The notes beneath the pieces are model-generated. The model was not told the DNA's origin, made no database searches, and saw only the letters and a program-made list of their open reading frames with translations. A program made the position numbers and the translations under genes. Below, piece by piece: positions 19,231-31,308 of a DNA stretch of 35,066 nucleotides (positions are counted from its first letter, which is position 1; every line of letters begins with the position of its first letter). Source of the DNA: Hymenoscyphus infarciens (taxonomy: Eukaryota; Ascomycota; Leotiomycetes; Helotiales; Helotiaceae); NCBI GenBank assembly GCA_001414345.1, contig LLCB01000451.1, positions 1 through 35,066 on the forward strand, given 5' to 3'.

Positions 19231-21216
19231 ATGTCGCTCAAAGACTTGCAACTCGAACACATCACCTTGACAAGTGGTCCCGACAAGATCAAACTCCTCG
19301 TCGACACCATGTTGCAGCTGGACGTACCCAAGGACATTGCCCAATGGTGCAACGAAGAAATCCTCCTTTCCTTGACCTCAGGTAAGTTGTGGGCGACTCG
19401 AGGCGTATCTTGTTCTCTTGATTTTTACATCGACCTGGAAGACCCAGAGCTGGACGCTGGAATTGGGAACGAAATTGTGGCGAGTCTCGGGCATCGAATA
19501 CGGGACGCGCGCGTAAGTCTGCCATCTGCCGATTTCGTGCTCTCCTCTGATAATTCCTAGCTCTGGTCCCAATTGTTCTTGTCGACCTCTCTTAATATCC
19601 CTCAACGCGATGATTCAACCAGATCTTCCTTCTCCGTACGCCTCGGTCACAAAGAGCCTCCACTCAGCTCAGTACTGTCCCCAGAGGACTGGCTTGCGGG
19701 AAATATCGATGTGCAACCACCCGATGGTGTCAGGCGTGCTACGGTCGAAGGGTTGCAGATACGATTGAAAGTTCAACCGATTTCTGTCAAACCCCGACGT
19801 CCCCCTAAGAAACTCAAACCGGCCGATACAGCAGGACATTCCATGATCCTGAACTCGTCTCTAGAAGATTTTGAGGGAATCGTGACGAATCTATCTGAAA
19901 CCCTTCCGCTGGCTGTCACCCACGGCTTTGGTCTTTGCGGGTCAGAAGACCCCCAATTCGAATCCATTCTACTCGATGAACCTCCTCTGTGGAACCACCA
20001 GCGCCTCAGTTTCAGGGATGAATTTGGCGCATCAGAGGACAATTTGCTCGTGCCTACCGAGGTCCTATTCAGCCCTCCTACTACAGAGGACGATATGCTT
20101 TTATCAGAATCAGCCGATAGTGTACCCCCATTAATTTCCCAGACTTCCACCCTCTCCACGCTCTCATTTCAGTCATCAGTATCTCTCAAGCGTTCCAAAC
20201 CGCCAAGTTCCCCTGTGATAACTGCTAAGCCAGTTCGCAGACTAGTTGAGGTAGCGGTGCATACTCTTCTAGAGGGCCATCACTTTCGACGCCCGAAAGG
20301 GTTTCAGACTATTGTAACCGAGCCACCAACTCCCATATCTTCCCTTTCCAGACTGTGCCCTGTAATTTTCAATCTTGGCTTCAAAGAGGTATTTGATTTG
20401 GCTCGTTAAATTCAAGCTTATCTTCGTACTTACATATCACAGGCAATGGCGAGTAACAACCATTTTCTAGCCACCATCACCAGAACGATATCTGTCTCTT
20501 GGCCACGGAACGTTCAATCGCCTAGTCTACGAAGGAAACTTACGCAATTGGGAAAGAAAGGAGGGAGTCAGCATGAGGATGATTGGAAAGATATTGATAT
20601 GAGTTCGTTATCGACAGTAGTCAGTGGCAGGCTTTGGGCAATGATGCAGAAAAAATTACATATCTCCCCTTTCTCACGGAAATTGGCATGGGACCCGTTG
20701 ATCGACAAGGAAGACATGGTGCATGAGGATAGTCTCGATAATTCTCCAGCTGACCCGGGTATTCTAGGGGAGGGATATGAGAAAACGCACGACTTTGAAG
20801 ATCTACTTGCGGATGATTTTAATGAGAAGGATTTTGACGAAGCTTTTCTGGAGTTTGAGGATCTCCTCGCTGATGGCACTAGCGATGATGGGCTTCTCGA
20901 CTGCCTCGCCGAAACGGAGAGAGAACGCATGCAGATTGAGAATGATACCGACGACATGCTTTTTGGTTATGCAGGAAATCACAACGGAGAGGAATTCCCT
21001 GATGATGGGCAAGGCGAGGATTCAATGATGCTGTTGGAAGATACAGAAGATAGTACTAATGACAAATGTATGCTAATTTAATTAACTTCTGTTCTTATCC
21101 AATTTCTCTCAGTTGAACCCGCTTCGCTGCAGTCAGGCCTATGGTCTCCAATTATTGATTTGCATCGGACGCAGCTTTTGGCGTTCATACAATGGATTAT
21201 GTTCATACGGATGTGA
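19231..21216 (+). CDS. Hypothetical protein, 612 aa, with acidic C-terminal half
   Basis: Four exons (19231-19512, 19561-20388, 20443-21067, 21113-21216) encode 612 aa. Introns of 48, 54 and 45 bp have donors GTAAGT, GTATTT and GTATGC and acceptors CCTAG, CACAG and CTCAG, and every join stays in frame. Residues 1-135 look globular (alternating helix and strand patterns, SGKLWATRGVSCSLDFYIDLEDPELDA split over positions 50-77). The middle is Ser/Pro/Thr-rich, including a basic PRRPPKKLKP segment that could be a nuclear signal. The C-terminal third is strongly acidic and contains an internal repeat FEDLLADDF / FEDLLADGT. The last exon adds LWSPIIDLHRTQLLAFIQWIMF. No signal peptide or convincing membrane helix. 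I do not recognise a family. It lies 302 bp upstream of the kinase gene in the same direction. Confidence 0.75.
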
Positions 21217-21517
21217 GTTGAGGTTTCTTTGTTCGTGGCCAAACTTCCAATCTGAAGGTGTCACAAAAACGGAACTGATAGAGAGCTTCTTTAGAGCGTT
21301 TTCTTTCATGACAATCAGATACACTATTAACAAAGCGTAGCCACGACCCGCGATTTTTTTTTCGACACCCATGACAAGTAGGTACCTTGACGTCGACCCA
21401 CCCAAAAATCCAAAAACCCCTTTCGATGCGACAGCAAACCGCCGACACTCATTTCAATCGCATGACTTTCCATATTCCAAAACACCATCAACTTCCCAGT
21501 TACGACAGGCACCAACA

Positions 21518-23848
21518 ATGACCCTCGCCTTCAACGACACAACAGATATCCAAAAATTCTTCGACTCGGAAAAGGAATGGAAGAACCGTCTAGGCTACGG
21601 CTGGACCGGCACCAAGTTCCTCGGGAAAGGAGCCGAGGGCGTAACAGCTCTCTGGGAATATCGTGGCTTGGAAGAGTACAAGCCTCCCTTGACCCAAGTC
21701 GTGGTTAAGATGTCTCAGGAGGCCTTCGATGGTCTGCAGGATCCGAATGTTAATTCCAAGGATAAATATGTTGAGGGGGAGATTTTGCAGAGGTTAAGTG
21801 GGGCGAGGAATGGACATATTGTTAGGATATTTGGGGGCAATAGATTGGGGGATACGTTTGGGGAGTTGGGGGATACGATTAAGATTCTGCTTGAGTTTTG
21901 TCCGGGGGGGAATCTGGATTGTTTTTTGCCTCGGAGTAGGCCGGAGCAGGCGGAAGTTGGGGAGGTGGGGTTGGAGGAGGTGGGTGTTCTGAGAGACTTT
22001 TTTTCTTTCTTTTCTTTCCCGGATTCCAAATCGTGAAGGGTAGAGGGCTCTCAAGTGGCTCCTTACACAGGCATCGAAAATGCAAAGCTGACTCCCACAT
22101 CTTCCACAGGCCGATCTTTGGACGATCTTTTATTGTCTTGCTATGGGTATTAGTGTTATCGCCCAGGTGATGGAGGAGACCACCGGGTACGGTATAGGGA
22201 ATATTGGAGTCAGACGGAGGGAGCTTATGCATTGTGATTTGAAGCCTGATAATAGTAGGTCTATACCTTACATTCTTATTCTCCCATTTCCCCCTTCCCA
22301 TGGCATGAGGTGTATTTGGTGATGCTAAATTTTGAGGATGGCGTAGTATTCTTTGGGTATAAAGATAAGGATCATTCGAGGCTTCCTATTGCCAAGGTCT
22401 GTCAAATTGTTTTAACGAGGTGTTTTTTTTTTGTTTTCTTAGATTGCTTGCTAATGTATGTATTGGGGTGTTTTAGTTGGCAGATTTTGGGGACGCGGTG
22501 CTTGTTAGGGAGATGAAGAGGCAGGATGATGAGTATGGGGGGATAACGTGGAATCGAGGGATGGATTGGTACAGAGCACCGGTATATTTCCACTTTCGTC
22601 TGTTCTCGGCTTCAGCAAACAAATTGGTTCCTTGGGTTGGGCTCAGTGGACCAAGTGCTTCTGCGAGTGAGGAAAAATCACATACTGGGCGCTGTGAACT
22701 TACTTCACAAATTCTTTGTCACCGAATTCCGGATGCCTTCCCCTCACTAGAGCTCCTTCTCGACTCCAAAACATTTCTTTGATCTCCACAACTAACACTA
22801 AACCCAGGAAGAAATGTACGAATGGAAATGGTCACCCTGGGACCGAACCAAATACCCTCTGCTCCACCCCCGAAAAGGAAACTGCACAAACATCTGGCAG
22901 GTAGGAGCGATAATGAATTGTATCATCACCCGAAGGCGTCTCAATTTCAACCCTGGGCGTAATTTCGAGAAATACTATCCCAATCCCCTCGGAAGATCTT
23001 CAAGACTGAAATGCGCCGAGATCCTGAAAAGAGAGTTCAATCACAGTCAGTTTTTAGAACCCAACCTTGAACATATAGACTGGGCAAAAGGAGGGGAAAA
23101 AGAGAAGGAGAAAAGCGGCGGGTTCTTCGGGTTCGGGGGGAAGAAGCGAAAAAGAGAGGAGAAAGACGGAGAAGACTTGGTCATAATCGCTGGGAAAGCA
23201 TACTCGAATACCTTGATTGATCTAATACAAGAATGTTTATTACGCGAGAGTCTAAGTAGGCCTAGCCATTCGGAACTCTTGAAACGGACGAAACTGGGAT
23301 TTGAGGGGGCCAAACGACTTTGTGAGGAGGCCAAGATCAAGTTACCGCCTCTCCCTTTTGCACTCGGGCAAATCCCCACCAAAGAACCTTACAGTGAGGA
23401 ACCACCACCGGGATTCGATGTCAGTGATACCGTACCTGGTAGGAGACCACGAGCGAAAGCAGCGTATGAGGAAACCGTGGCTGTGGCGAGTAAGGCAACG
23501 AGTGGCTTTAGGAGGGTTGTTAGTGTTGTTTCGACTATGACTTCGATGACTTCGCTGTTGAGGGGAGAGGAAACCAGTGTAGTGAGTGGTAGTGGAACAA
23601 GTAAAACTCCCGCTCCGAGTAGGAGTGGTAGTAGCAGTAGAATATCGAGTTTGCAGGAAAGTGACAGTGAGAATGATGTTTTTTCAATTCCGAAGGACGA
23701 GGTTACCATGCCCCCAAGTCCGCCGCCCAGTAGGTTGGGGGGAGATTGGGAGACTTTGCCCCCGAGGGGGTTTAAGGGGGTGCCTTCTGTTACTGGTTCT
23801 GGTGTTTCGGGGGTTGCCGGGCCACGACTGAGGGTGCCGACAAGATAG
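21518..23848 (+). CDS. Divergent eukaryotic protein kinase
   Basis: Five exons (21518-21979, 22110-22254, 22347-22396, 22477-22581, 22808-23848) encode 600 aa. Kinase landmarks appear in order: Gly loop GKGAEG (36-41), VVVK with Lys64, catalytic loop HCDLKPDN (195-202; Asp197 kept, Cys in place of the usual Arg), DFG (222-224) as LADFGDAV, RAPE (252-255), and NIWQVG at 282-287, where the usual Asp of subdomain IX is Asn. Exon 3 (50 nt) lies between catalytic loop and DFG; the acceptor at 22346 was chosen because it gives DNIFFGYKD in frame. A Lys/Glu-rich insert with GGFFGFGG sits near residue 350, and a Ser/Pro-rich tail of ~200 aa follows the domain. Activity seems possible since Lys, Asp and DFG remain. 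An in-frame ATG at 21371 would add 49 residues without domain features. Confidence 0.85.
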
Positions 23849-24165
23849 CGTGTTGGAGGAGGCATCTTGCTGGGTTTGTAATTCGTATGTCATATTTGTA
23901 TTTGTACTTTTTTGTCTTTAAATATCTTCATTTGGGACATAAGGAGGAGGGTAGACGGAAGTAGGAGTTTAATACTCTTCAGTCTAAAAGATATGACTTT
24001 GCATAAATCATCATCTCAATAGAAGGACGAAAGACGTTCTTCAGTGACAAACGCGAATATTTGATGAACATGAGGACCTAGTACACTTTGATCACTGATT
24101 GCAAAAAGTTGTTTTAATTACAGACCCTTCTATAAAGATTAAGTTTCAGTGAATTAAGCATTAGA
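23849..24165. other. 3' flank of the kinase gene
   Basis: Normal-composition sequence without a gene, leading up to the poly-C tract. Confidence 0.5.
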
Positions 24166-24690
<525 letters not shown>

Positions 24691-25535
24691 TATCCAATCT
24701 TTTTGTGACTTTTATGCTTCTATATTCTCTTACATAATGTTTTATCACCTAACAATTTAACGACCACGCTTGAATCGCGCTCTTTCATTAGATTAAGTGT
24801 GATATGACGCTAGTTCTCTCAAGTACAATTTACTCCTATTTGATTATTGTAGGTAAAGAAAAAGAAAAATTCGGTTAATTTATCCATTCGTAGGTTCGTA
24901 GTAACTAACTTTATATCTTATTCAGCCTACGAAAGTTGGCTCTCCTACCGAGCGCTATTATTTCCAATGTTTATACTATACTAGGAAACGTGCACTTGAC
25001 AGTGTGTTTAAATAGGAACCTTTAGAGCTCCACTGCTTAGAAAGAAGAGTATTAATAATTGTAATACATTTTTTCAAATCCGCCTAAGGTGTTATTTTTG
25101 GCCTAAAAGTATCTAAGTTTGAAGCATATAAGAATCTATATATATGAACAGTGGGAGAGATAACTGCTGATTAATGTTAGACTTTACAATGATTCTCGCT
25201 TTCCTTAAGAACATTAGGCCTTCTATTGAATATTGTATTTGTCCGTAGACGTTGTACGCCCTTGTAAATAGCCTTTCTTCCAATGAACCTTAATTCTATC
25301 AGGAGCCTTATATATACTAAGAACGCTATAGCGTCAGATGGATATGCTAAGGCTTCTTTGTAGCCGTTATAATTGCTTTGTCAATATTCCCATCATTTAT
25401 AACCGCCTCTTATTACGATATACGGAATACCGAACATTTCTCTCTTCTAAATGAAAACTTCTATTTCTATTTATAGGTAAAAGTGAGTCTCTATTTCGAG
25501 TTATATGCTTTTATAGAACGATGCCCGGACGGACG

Positions 25536-25543
25536 GCTAAGCC
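25536..25543. repeat. Left 8-bp target-site duplication of the hAT MITE
   Basis: GCTAAGCC directly abuts the left terminal CAGTG and is identical to 26316-26323. Confidence 0.8.
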
Positions 25544-26315
25544 CAGTGTAGTCGATAGTATTTATAATATTATACCACCACGATATATTGTTAGAAACCC
25601 ACTTTAATACGTACTATTTATACTATTTAAATACCACGATATCTAATAATATTATCCTTTATATTGTTAGTATTTTAATCGATATTATAATAATATCGTG
25701 GTGTTACTAAGCCCAAATATTTAAGCTTTTTACCCTAGATTTTAACTCTACTTCTTTTCAGCCTTATCTTTTAAAACTATATAGTATAACGCATAGTATA
25801 GAAAATATAGTGCTGAATAGCTAGAATTATACATCTATTTAAATAGAGTATTTTAAAAAAAAGAATTATATAAATAGCTCTTAAACTAACCCGAGTAACA
25901 CAAAGTGATATATAGCCTATGTAAGATGGATTTCTAGACATATTTCCATTAACACTAAGTACTAATTCGACGATAATAATATTAGATTAATAGCTAGAAT
26001 ATAATAAACTAGTATATTAAATTCTACTAAGTTTTACCCTTTAATTATAGGTAAATATTAACTAAATCGATAAATAAAAATTATTTTAGTCTAATAAGTA
26101 AGTGATAAAAGAGAATATAGAAAAAGTATAAATAGCCTCATTTTAAGAAAAAGTGGGTTTTAGCGCTTACGAGTTATTAAAAGATATACTGTATAATATT
26201 ACGATATTACAATAGTATTATAGCGTATTTAGATACGTACTACTAGGATATCATAATAATATATTAATCTAAAATACTATAGTATTTTATCACGATAATA
26301 CTATCGACCACACTG
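25544..26315. mobile_element. Non-autonomous hAT-type transposon (MITE), 772 bp
   Basis: The ends are inverted repeats: left CAGTGTAGTCGATAGTATT, right (complement) CAGTGTGGTCGATAGTATT, 18 of 19 identical, the single difference being A/G as RIP would give. The element is flanked on both sides by the same 8 bp, GCTAAGCC (25536-25543 and 26316-26323). An 8-bp duplication plus a CAGTG-type terminus is the hallmark of hAT insertion. No transposase frame exists, so movement would have needed a transposase in trans. The interior is highly AT-rich and has probably been hit by RIP. Confidence 0.8.
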
Positions 26316-26323
26316 GCTAAGCC
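26316..26323. repeat. Right 8-bp target-site duplication of the hAT MITE
   Basis: GCTAAGCC directly follows the right terminal CACTG and is identical to 25536-25543. Confidence 0.8.
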
Positions 26324-26499
26324 TTATATAACCTAGGTTGATATTCGTCTTATAGTTAACGTTAGATTAGCTAGAATACTATATTGCCTATTAAGAAAGA
26401 GAAATTAGAATAGTACGATGAAGTTTTAGACAGCTATTTATAAACAATTGAGAATAAGAGGTCTTCTATTATCGTAAAACACAGCAAATTTAAATGTTT

Positions 26500-27055
26500 T
26501 TAAAGTTAAAAGGAGAAAACAAAGGAAAGGAATGAAGTCACGGAGAGCTCTATTATTCTCTCAGGAACTCAGTCTATTTCATTGTTGTAAAATCGGTAGT
26601 TTAGAAAGCGAAAGGTTCAAGATTCTAACAGACCTCTAACCCCCTATTTACTAATATTACATAGCAATCTCATCTTGACTCGCTGGGAAAGGAGAGAAGT
26701 GTTATGTGAGAAAATGTTCACTATGAGGGAAATGGGTAAAATCCGGCTCACCCATTCCCCTTTAACAACCGAACCAACCAGATGACTTTTGTTTACCGAA
26801 CATCAACAAAACAAACCTGTAGTGCACTTCAAAATTGTATAGTTACTGTAAAAAGAAAGACTGCATGATTCTTACTTGAAATTAATGATGTTCTTGGGTT
26901 CCTTGGTGGATCGGCGCGGATTAACTTTCAGGCGACGAGGTGGTATCGATCCCACAGCCTCGCGACGGATAGTATTGACTTGCCTCTCGAAACCCTTGCC
27001 TCCTAAGCAAAAATCTCCCACAACTCGTCAACTGCCATTACAAATAACAATCAAA
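26500..27055. other. Upstream region of the Q-rich protein gene
   Basis: Transition from AT-rich to normal composition. In-frame ATGs at 26885 and 26888 precede the chosen start, but that stretch reads as Arg-rich low-quality sequence and is more likely 5' leader. Confidence 0.45.
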
Positions 27056-28016
27056 ATGGTTACCCTACGCAGTAGTGGCCAAACCACCAACCAAACTGCA
27101 ACCGCAGCAGCAGCAGCCCCTCCTACCCTCTCATCCACCCTCCAAGAAGGGGAACACGCGCTGGTTGAGCGTGAGTTTCAAATCAACCCGTTCCTCACAG
27201 CAGATGAGAAGAAGACCAAGGCTGAGATTTTGGGCATAAACCCCCATGGCTTCAAGGTAAATTGCTACTCTGTCAAGTTACTTCGCTTTGTGCTAATACA
27301 AATTAGAAATGGTACGATGAGTATTCATCTCGCCGGGGCAATGATTTCACCAAGGCTATTCAGTGTCGCAAGAGAGAGATTAAGCGCCTCCCAAAGGACC
27401 AGCAAGACGCTGCAAAAGCGGCCTTTTTGGGTGCTCTCGAAAATGGCAGCTTCCGCGGTGGGCCTGCTCAATCTGCAATGAGGCTAAAAGAATCACCCTA
27501 TTCATCAACTCCGCCTCCAGCAGCGACCCAATCTGTTCGCCTGCCAGCTACATCGCCACATGATCTCGCTCAGCCTTCAGAGCGGGATTATTATGCTCGG
27601 CAGCCCTCACAAGCACAGTATATCATACAACAACAGCAGCAACAACCGGCATCTGCCTCACCTCAACTCACGCCTTCTTATCAGCCACAATCTCAACAAC
27701 CTCCTTTCCACCGTCAATTAGCCTTGGGTCAAAGAGATTCGCACGCGCAAGGAGTTTTGGGCTTGGCCATGGGTGGAGCTGCGTCTGGTTTGGCCGGTCC
27801 TGTCGCGTTATCCTCGAACCCGAATAATATTACGGCAAGAAAGAGACGTATCTCTCGCGGTAAGTCCACAAGTTTCTTCTAAAATTGGCTCTAAACTGAT
27901 TTAAACTAGAAAACGCGCTGGTATCGCCCTCTCCCACCACTTTCAAGCTCGAATTCACCGAGCCATACAATGCCAACACTACCACGTGGTACCATATGTG
28001 CAAGAACCAGCAATGA
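27056..28016 (+). CDS. Hypothetical Gln/Pro-rich protein, 286 aa
   Basis: Three exons (27056-27256, 27307-27859, 27910-28016) encode 286 aa; both 50-bp introns are GT-AG (GTAAAT...ATTAG, GTAAGT...ACTAG) and preserve frame. After an Ala-rich start (TATAAAAAPP), residues ~35-115 form a charged, probably helical block: REFQINPFLTADEKKTKAEILG, broken by the splice GFK-KWYDEYSSRRGNDFTKAI and then CRKREIKRLPKDQQDAAKAA. This looks like the conserved part. The rest is Pro/Gln/Ser-rich with a six-Gln run and a basic ARKRRISR segment near residue 245 that could be nuclear-targeting. The third exon adds 35 residues ending in NTTTWYHMCKNQQ. The start ATG has good context (AAAATGG). Family not recognised. 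Confidence 0.65.
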
Positions 28017-28349
28017 TGGGTGGACAAGGGTACGAGCCAAAGAATAGAACCTGCAACGATGATACCAAGGACGAGATAGACCAGGGACAGGCGTTTCAAT
28101 GAACTTACACGGATACTTTGTTTTTTATAGAGGTTCTTAGAAAGACCTGTTTCTGCTGCTCTACTATTTCTTGAAATAAACGTCGAATTCTTGGAACAAT
28201 CTCATTTGCTGAACTTTCACAACTTCACTAACAACAGTCTAGACTTGAATACAAGGCAAACAAATAACGAAAAAGAGCAACCATTCCCCAGTCAAATCTC
28301 GTTGCTACAAGAATAATAATCCCAGGCGGTAAGCGGTGCTTCTCGTTAC
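28017..28349. other. Convergent intergenic region
   Basis: 333 bp between the stop codons of the plus-strand Q-rich gene and the minus-strand DUF1996 gene. No gene is seen; it probably holds both transcription ends. Confidence 0.5.
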
Positions 28350-29754
28350 TCAGTTTGTGACGGCAGCTCCACCTGGAAGTTGCTTAAGCCATTGTCCACT
28401 CTTGCCAACATCCTCAACAACTTGCTGCTCTTTCTTGCAAGTCATAGAATCTTGTCCAGATTGGATCTTAAGGACGCTGCAGTTTGCGTTGGCACACTTC
28501 CCGCTTGGGAGAGCATCCATGGCCTTCTGCAAAGCATCACCCTTCCATCCAAACAAATAATCGCCATGCTGACCAAATCCGGTCCTTCAATCCCAATGTC
28601 AGCGGTCATGGAGTCTAGTAAAGTTTGAACCAAAGCAAACACTTACGCATCTCCAAAACTATAAACAAAAGGCTGCTTATTTGTTCCATAATATGCATCA
28701 TTCTTATATCGCCCCGTGTCCCACATAATTTCATACATTACCTGAGGAATAGCAACCGGGTGGGTACTTGGGCACTGCGACAAATCAGCTGACATTTTCT
28801 CCTTGAAGTGGGAGCCAAGTGCATTGAGTAAAGATGAAACTCGTTCCAACTAAGAACGGGGGTTGAAAAATGGGAATAGAGGGAAATAGTGCATACATTT
28901 GCGCTCCCCAACCCACCGGAATTGGAGTAGGCAACATGGCTCTTATGATCAGGACTATCCAGAGTTTTCCCATCCCAACAACTCGGGAAGATGATTGTGG
29001 CTCTGATGCCTTTGGGGCAATACTTGTTGGGCAACTCCCCGGTATCCTTTGCATCACAAGGAGCAAACCCCTCTCCATTTCCAAGACATCGGTGACAAAT
29101 CGAGACTCGATTGTTTTTCTTCGTCGCGGGGTCTCCAGCAATCATTCGGAAACCCGGCTTGAAAGCTGTCATTTTGTTGTTTTTGGCGCTGTAGGGCATA
29201 TAATAGACAGTCATGCCGCCATCTTGTTGGAGACCCACGTTTGCAAATTGGGGAACTCGTTGAAAGGTACCGTTCTCGGGTGATCGGAAGTACAGAGATG
29301 CAGTCCAGTAGTTGCTGAACTACAAGATAGGGGTCAGTATTTGCCCATCAAAAAATGTCTCGGGAATCGGATAATTTAGGAGTGATCCAGGAGTGATTCA
29401 AGAGAGATTCAAGAGAAAAGAAGTGGGAGAACAGTGTCCCCGTCACCTACGTCTTCCGAGTAGGTGCATGATGTGCAAGTTGATTTTGCGGCCGGATCGT
29501 AGACACCTGGTTCCATCTGAAGATCTGTTAGCCACGACATCAGATATAGAGGTAGGGAGACGAGGAGCACGGACAGTGAGATTGAAGGAGTTTCCGCCAA
29601 TGATTTGATGAGTGTGAGGTGCTGGACTCATTCCAGGAGTAACGAGAGGATCGGCTCGCTCAACTGTTAGTTGGGAGCAAGCGAATCGAAGCATGTTCTG
29701 GGCCGAGACAGCCGCCGCTAGAAGCGCACTGGAGATTAAAGCGTTCCAATACAT
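28350..29754 (-). CDS. Secreted DUF1996 domain protein
   Basis: Five exons on the minus strand (29754-29575, 29516-29451, 29319-28897, 28774-28647, 28584-28350) encode 343 aa. It starts with a signal peptide (MYWNALISSALLAAAVSA, cleavage likely before QN). The full DUF1996 pattern follows: LRFACSQLTVERADPLVTPG, then PHTHQIIGGNSFNLT; CTSCTYSEDFSNYWTA; a His/Cys-rich middle (CHRCLGNGEGF, NKYCPKGIRATIIFPSCWDG); CPSTHPVAIPQVMYEIMWDT; and [25 protein letters not shown]. It ends shortly after the last conserved Cys region, with no WSC domain or GPI signal. Introns of 58, 131, 122 and 62 bp all join in frame. The family is extracellular and of unknown biochemistry, often secreted by plant- or wood-associated fungi. 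Upstream TTG-initiated frame ignored because 29754 gives a clean signal peptide. Confidence 0.9.
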
Positions 29755-31308
29755 GACGAAATTGTCTTTTGAGACAAAAATTAAAGTCAAAGATACGATG
29801 CCAAATTATGGGTATCCAACTGTCTTCTAAAACAAAGCGGAATTTAGATGGATTCTATAAAATACGAATGTGGGGCCTTGAACAGTTTCCGATGATCGTC
29901 TCCCCTATTGGTATTTTGCTTTTGGAACGTAACATCCATCATCTGACAGTGGTGAACCAACTGAATCGTTGTAATCCGGGGAAACCCTGTTTTTAATGAA
30001 TTGGTTAATCTCTTGTATTTTTCGGTAGTTGAAGTTGAGTTGTAGACTAAAATACCGGACAGTTGAACCACCATTTTCTAAATTAAAAGACAAGGGTTAA
30101 TCTTGAAATCAAACCGGGTCAATACCACAATTTGTCAAACGGGTGATTGATTCGCTGTGGATTAGCCGAGACGGTATTGCCGAGAAGACTCACCAAGTGA
30201 CACAGAAAAGCTTGATTGTCGAGACTTTCTTAATACTCGCGACTTCTCAACTGGAATCCATTTCGGTAATTTGAAGGCAGACCCACATGTACGCTTCCCG
30301 TTGTTTTCGCTGTTCTTATGGACCTTTTTTGGGACTTCGTTCTATAAATCAATCAAGCAGAATGACTAAAAGTAATAAGGCTCATATGCAACCAAATAAA
30401 TATGTGAATAGCACGGACCCTCGTACTTACATGGAGATTCTAGATTATCTACTGGTTCGAGTATCAAGCTTCGTGCATAAGCTTTCCCCATGCTGCTGAA
30501 GGGTCTTTTGAGTGGCCACATGAGCATGCTTCGTTTCGAGAAATTTATCCTTCCCGCCTAGAAATTTGGGATACAGACAGCACCATAGCTTAATTGCAAC
30601 TTTATTTGAGATAAACCAGGTTTTGGAAACGACGATGAACTCCGCGATTTCTTTTACGTCAGTAATATCCATCCTCCCAGTGGAGCAATTAAATTACTAC
30701 TTTGAACTGTTTGGTGGTGTGTCAGGGAACAGTCAGATCAAATGCTTGATGAACGTTTAGGTTACTTGAGTTGATTCATTGAAGTCAAATGAAGTTCTAT
30801 CATCATTGAAACCTACCGATAATTACTTCCCAGTCATCTAGATCAAATTGATTTAACATAGTTAAGCAAGAAATCATTAACATAGAATGAATCAAGAGAG
30901 CTTCCGCACAAGTTATTGCGCTGCAGTCAGACGAAAATAGTATATTAAGCAGAAAGTGCATACCAGATCAGAAGTTCTTCCAGCCGTGAGTCGTGACGAA
31001 GTCTCACAGCGATAATTCTGCACATCAATGAGTAAACGAAAATGAACGATTGAGAATACTAGATAGTAATTTACAGACAATAGAATTTTCACAAATCTTT
31101 CGACTGCCTGCTTGAGATGTGCGACAACCAACTCTCTTATGAGCTCCCTTAAGCCCGAAAACATCCCAAAAAGAATAAGAACAAAAGCACTCATGGGACC
31201 ATAGCTCAAACACAATCGTTCCTTGTAGTATTGCTCCATATGCTATTCTCGTATTTCCAACAATCGCTATCAAATTCTCTTCTTGAAGTGCCACGTTGAT
31301 GCATTCGT
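29755..31308. other. Intergenic region between the DUF1996 and UbiA genes
   Basis: 1.55 kb without a confident gene. A 75-codon ATG frame at 30445-30672 (minus; includes a VSKTWFISNKVAIKLWCCLY stretch) and a 108-codon frame at 30913-31239 (minus) are open but unrecognised, with no clear splice partners. They may be gene remnants or chance. Confidence 0.4.

Noticed and set aside
26910..26970. tRNA-like stretch (GGTGGTATCGATCCCAC)
   Set aside because: No acceptor stem or anticodon arm could be paired around the apparent B-box-like sequence.
26885..27055. Upstream in-frame ATGs for the Q-rich protein
   Set aside because: The added N-terminus is Arg-rich and shows no conserved pattern. The ATG at 27056 has a strong context and directly precedes the plausible protein.
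27910..28101. Alternative third-exon frame of the Q-rich gene, open to about 28101
   Set aside because: The only good donor (GTAAGT, phase 1) and acceptor at 27909 do not join to that frame.
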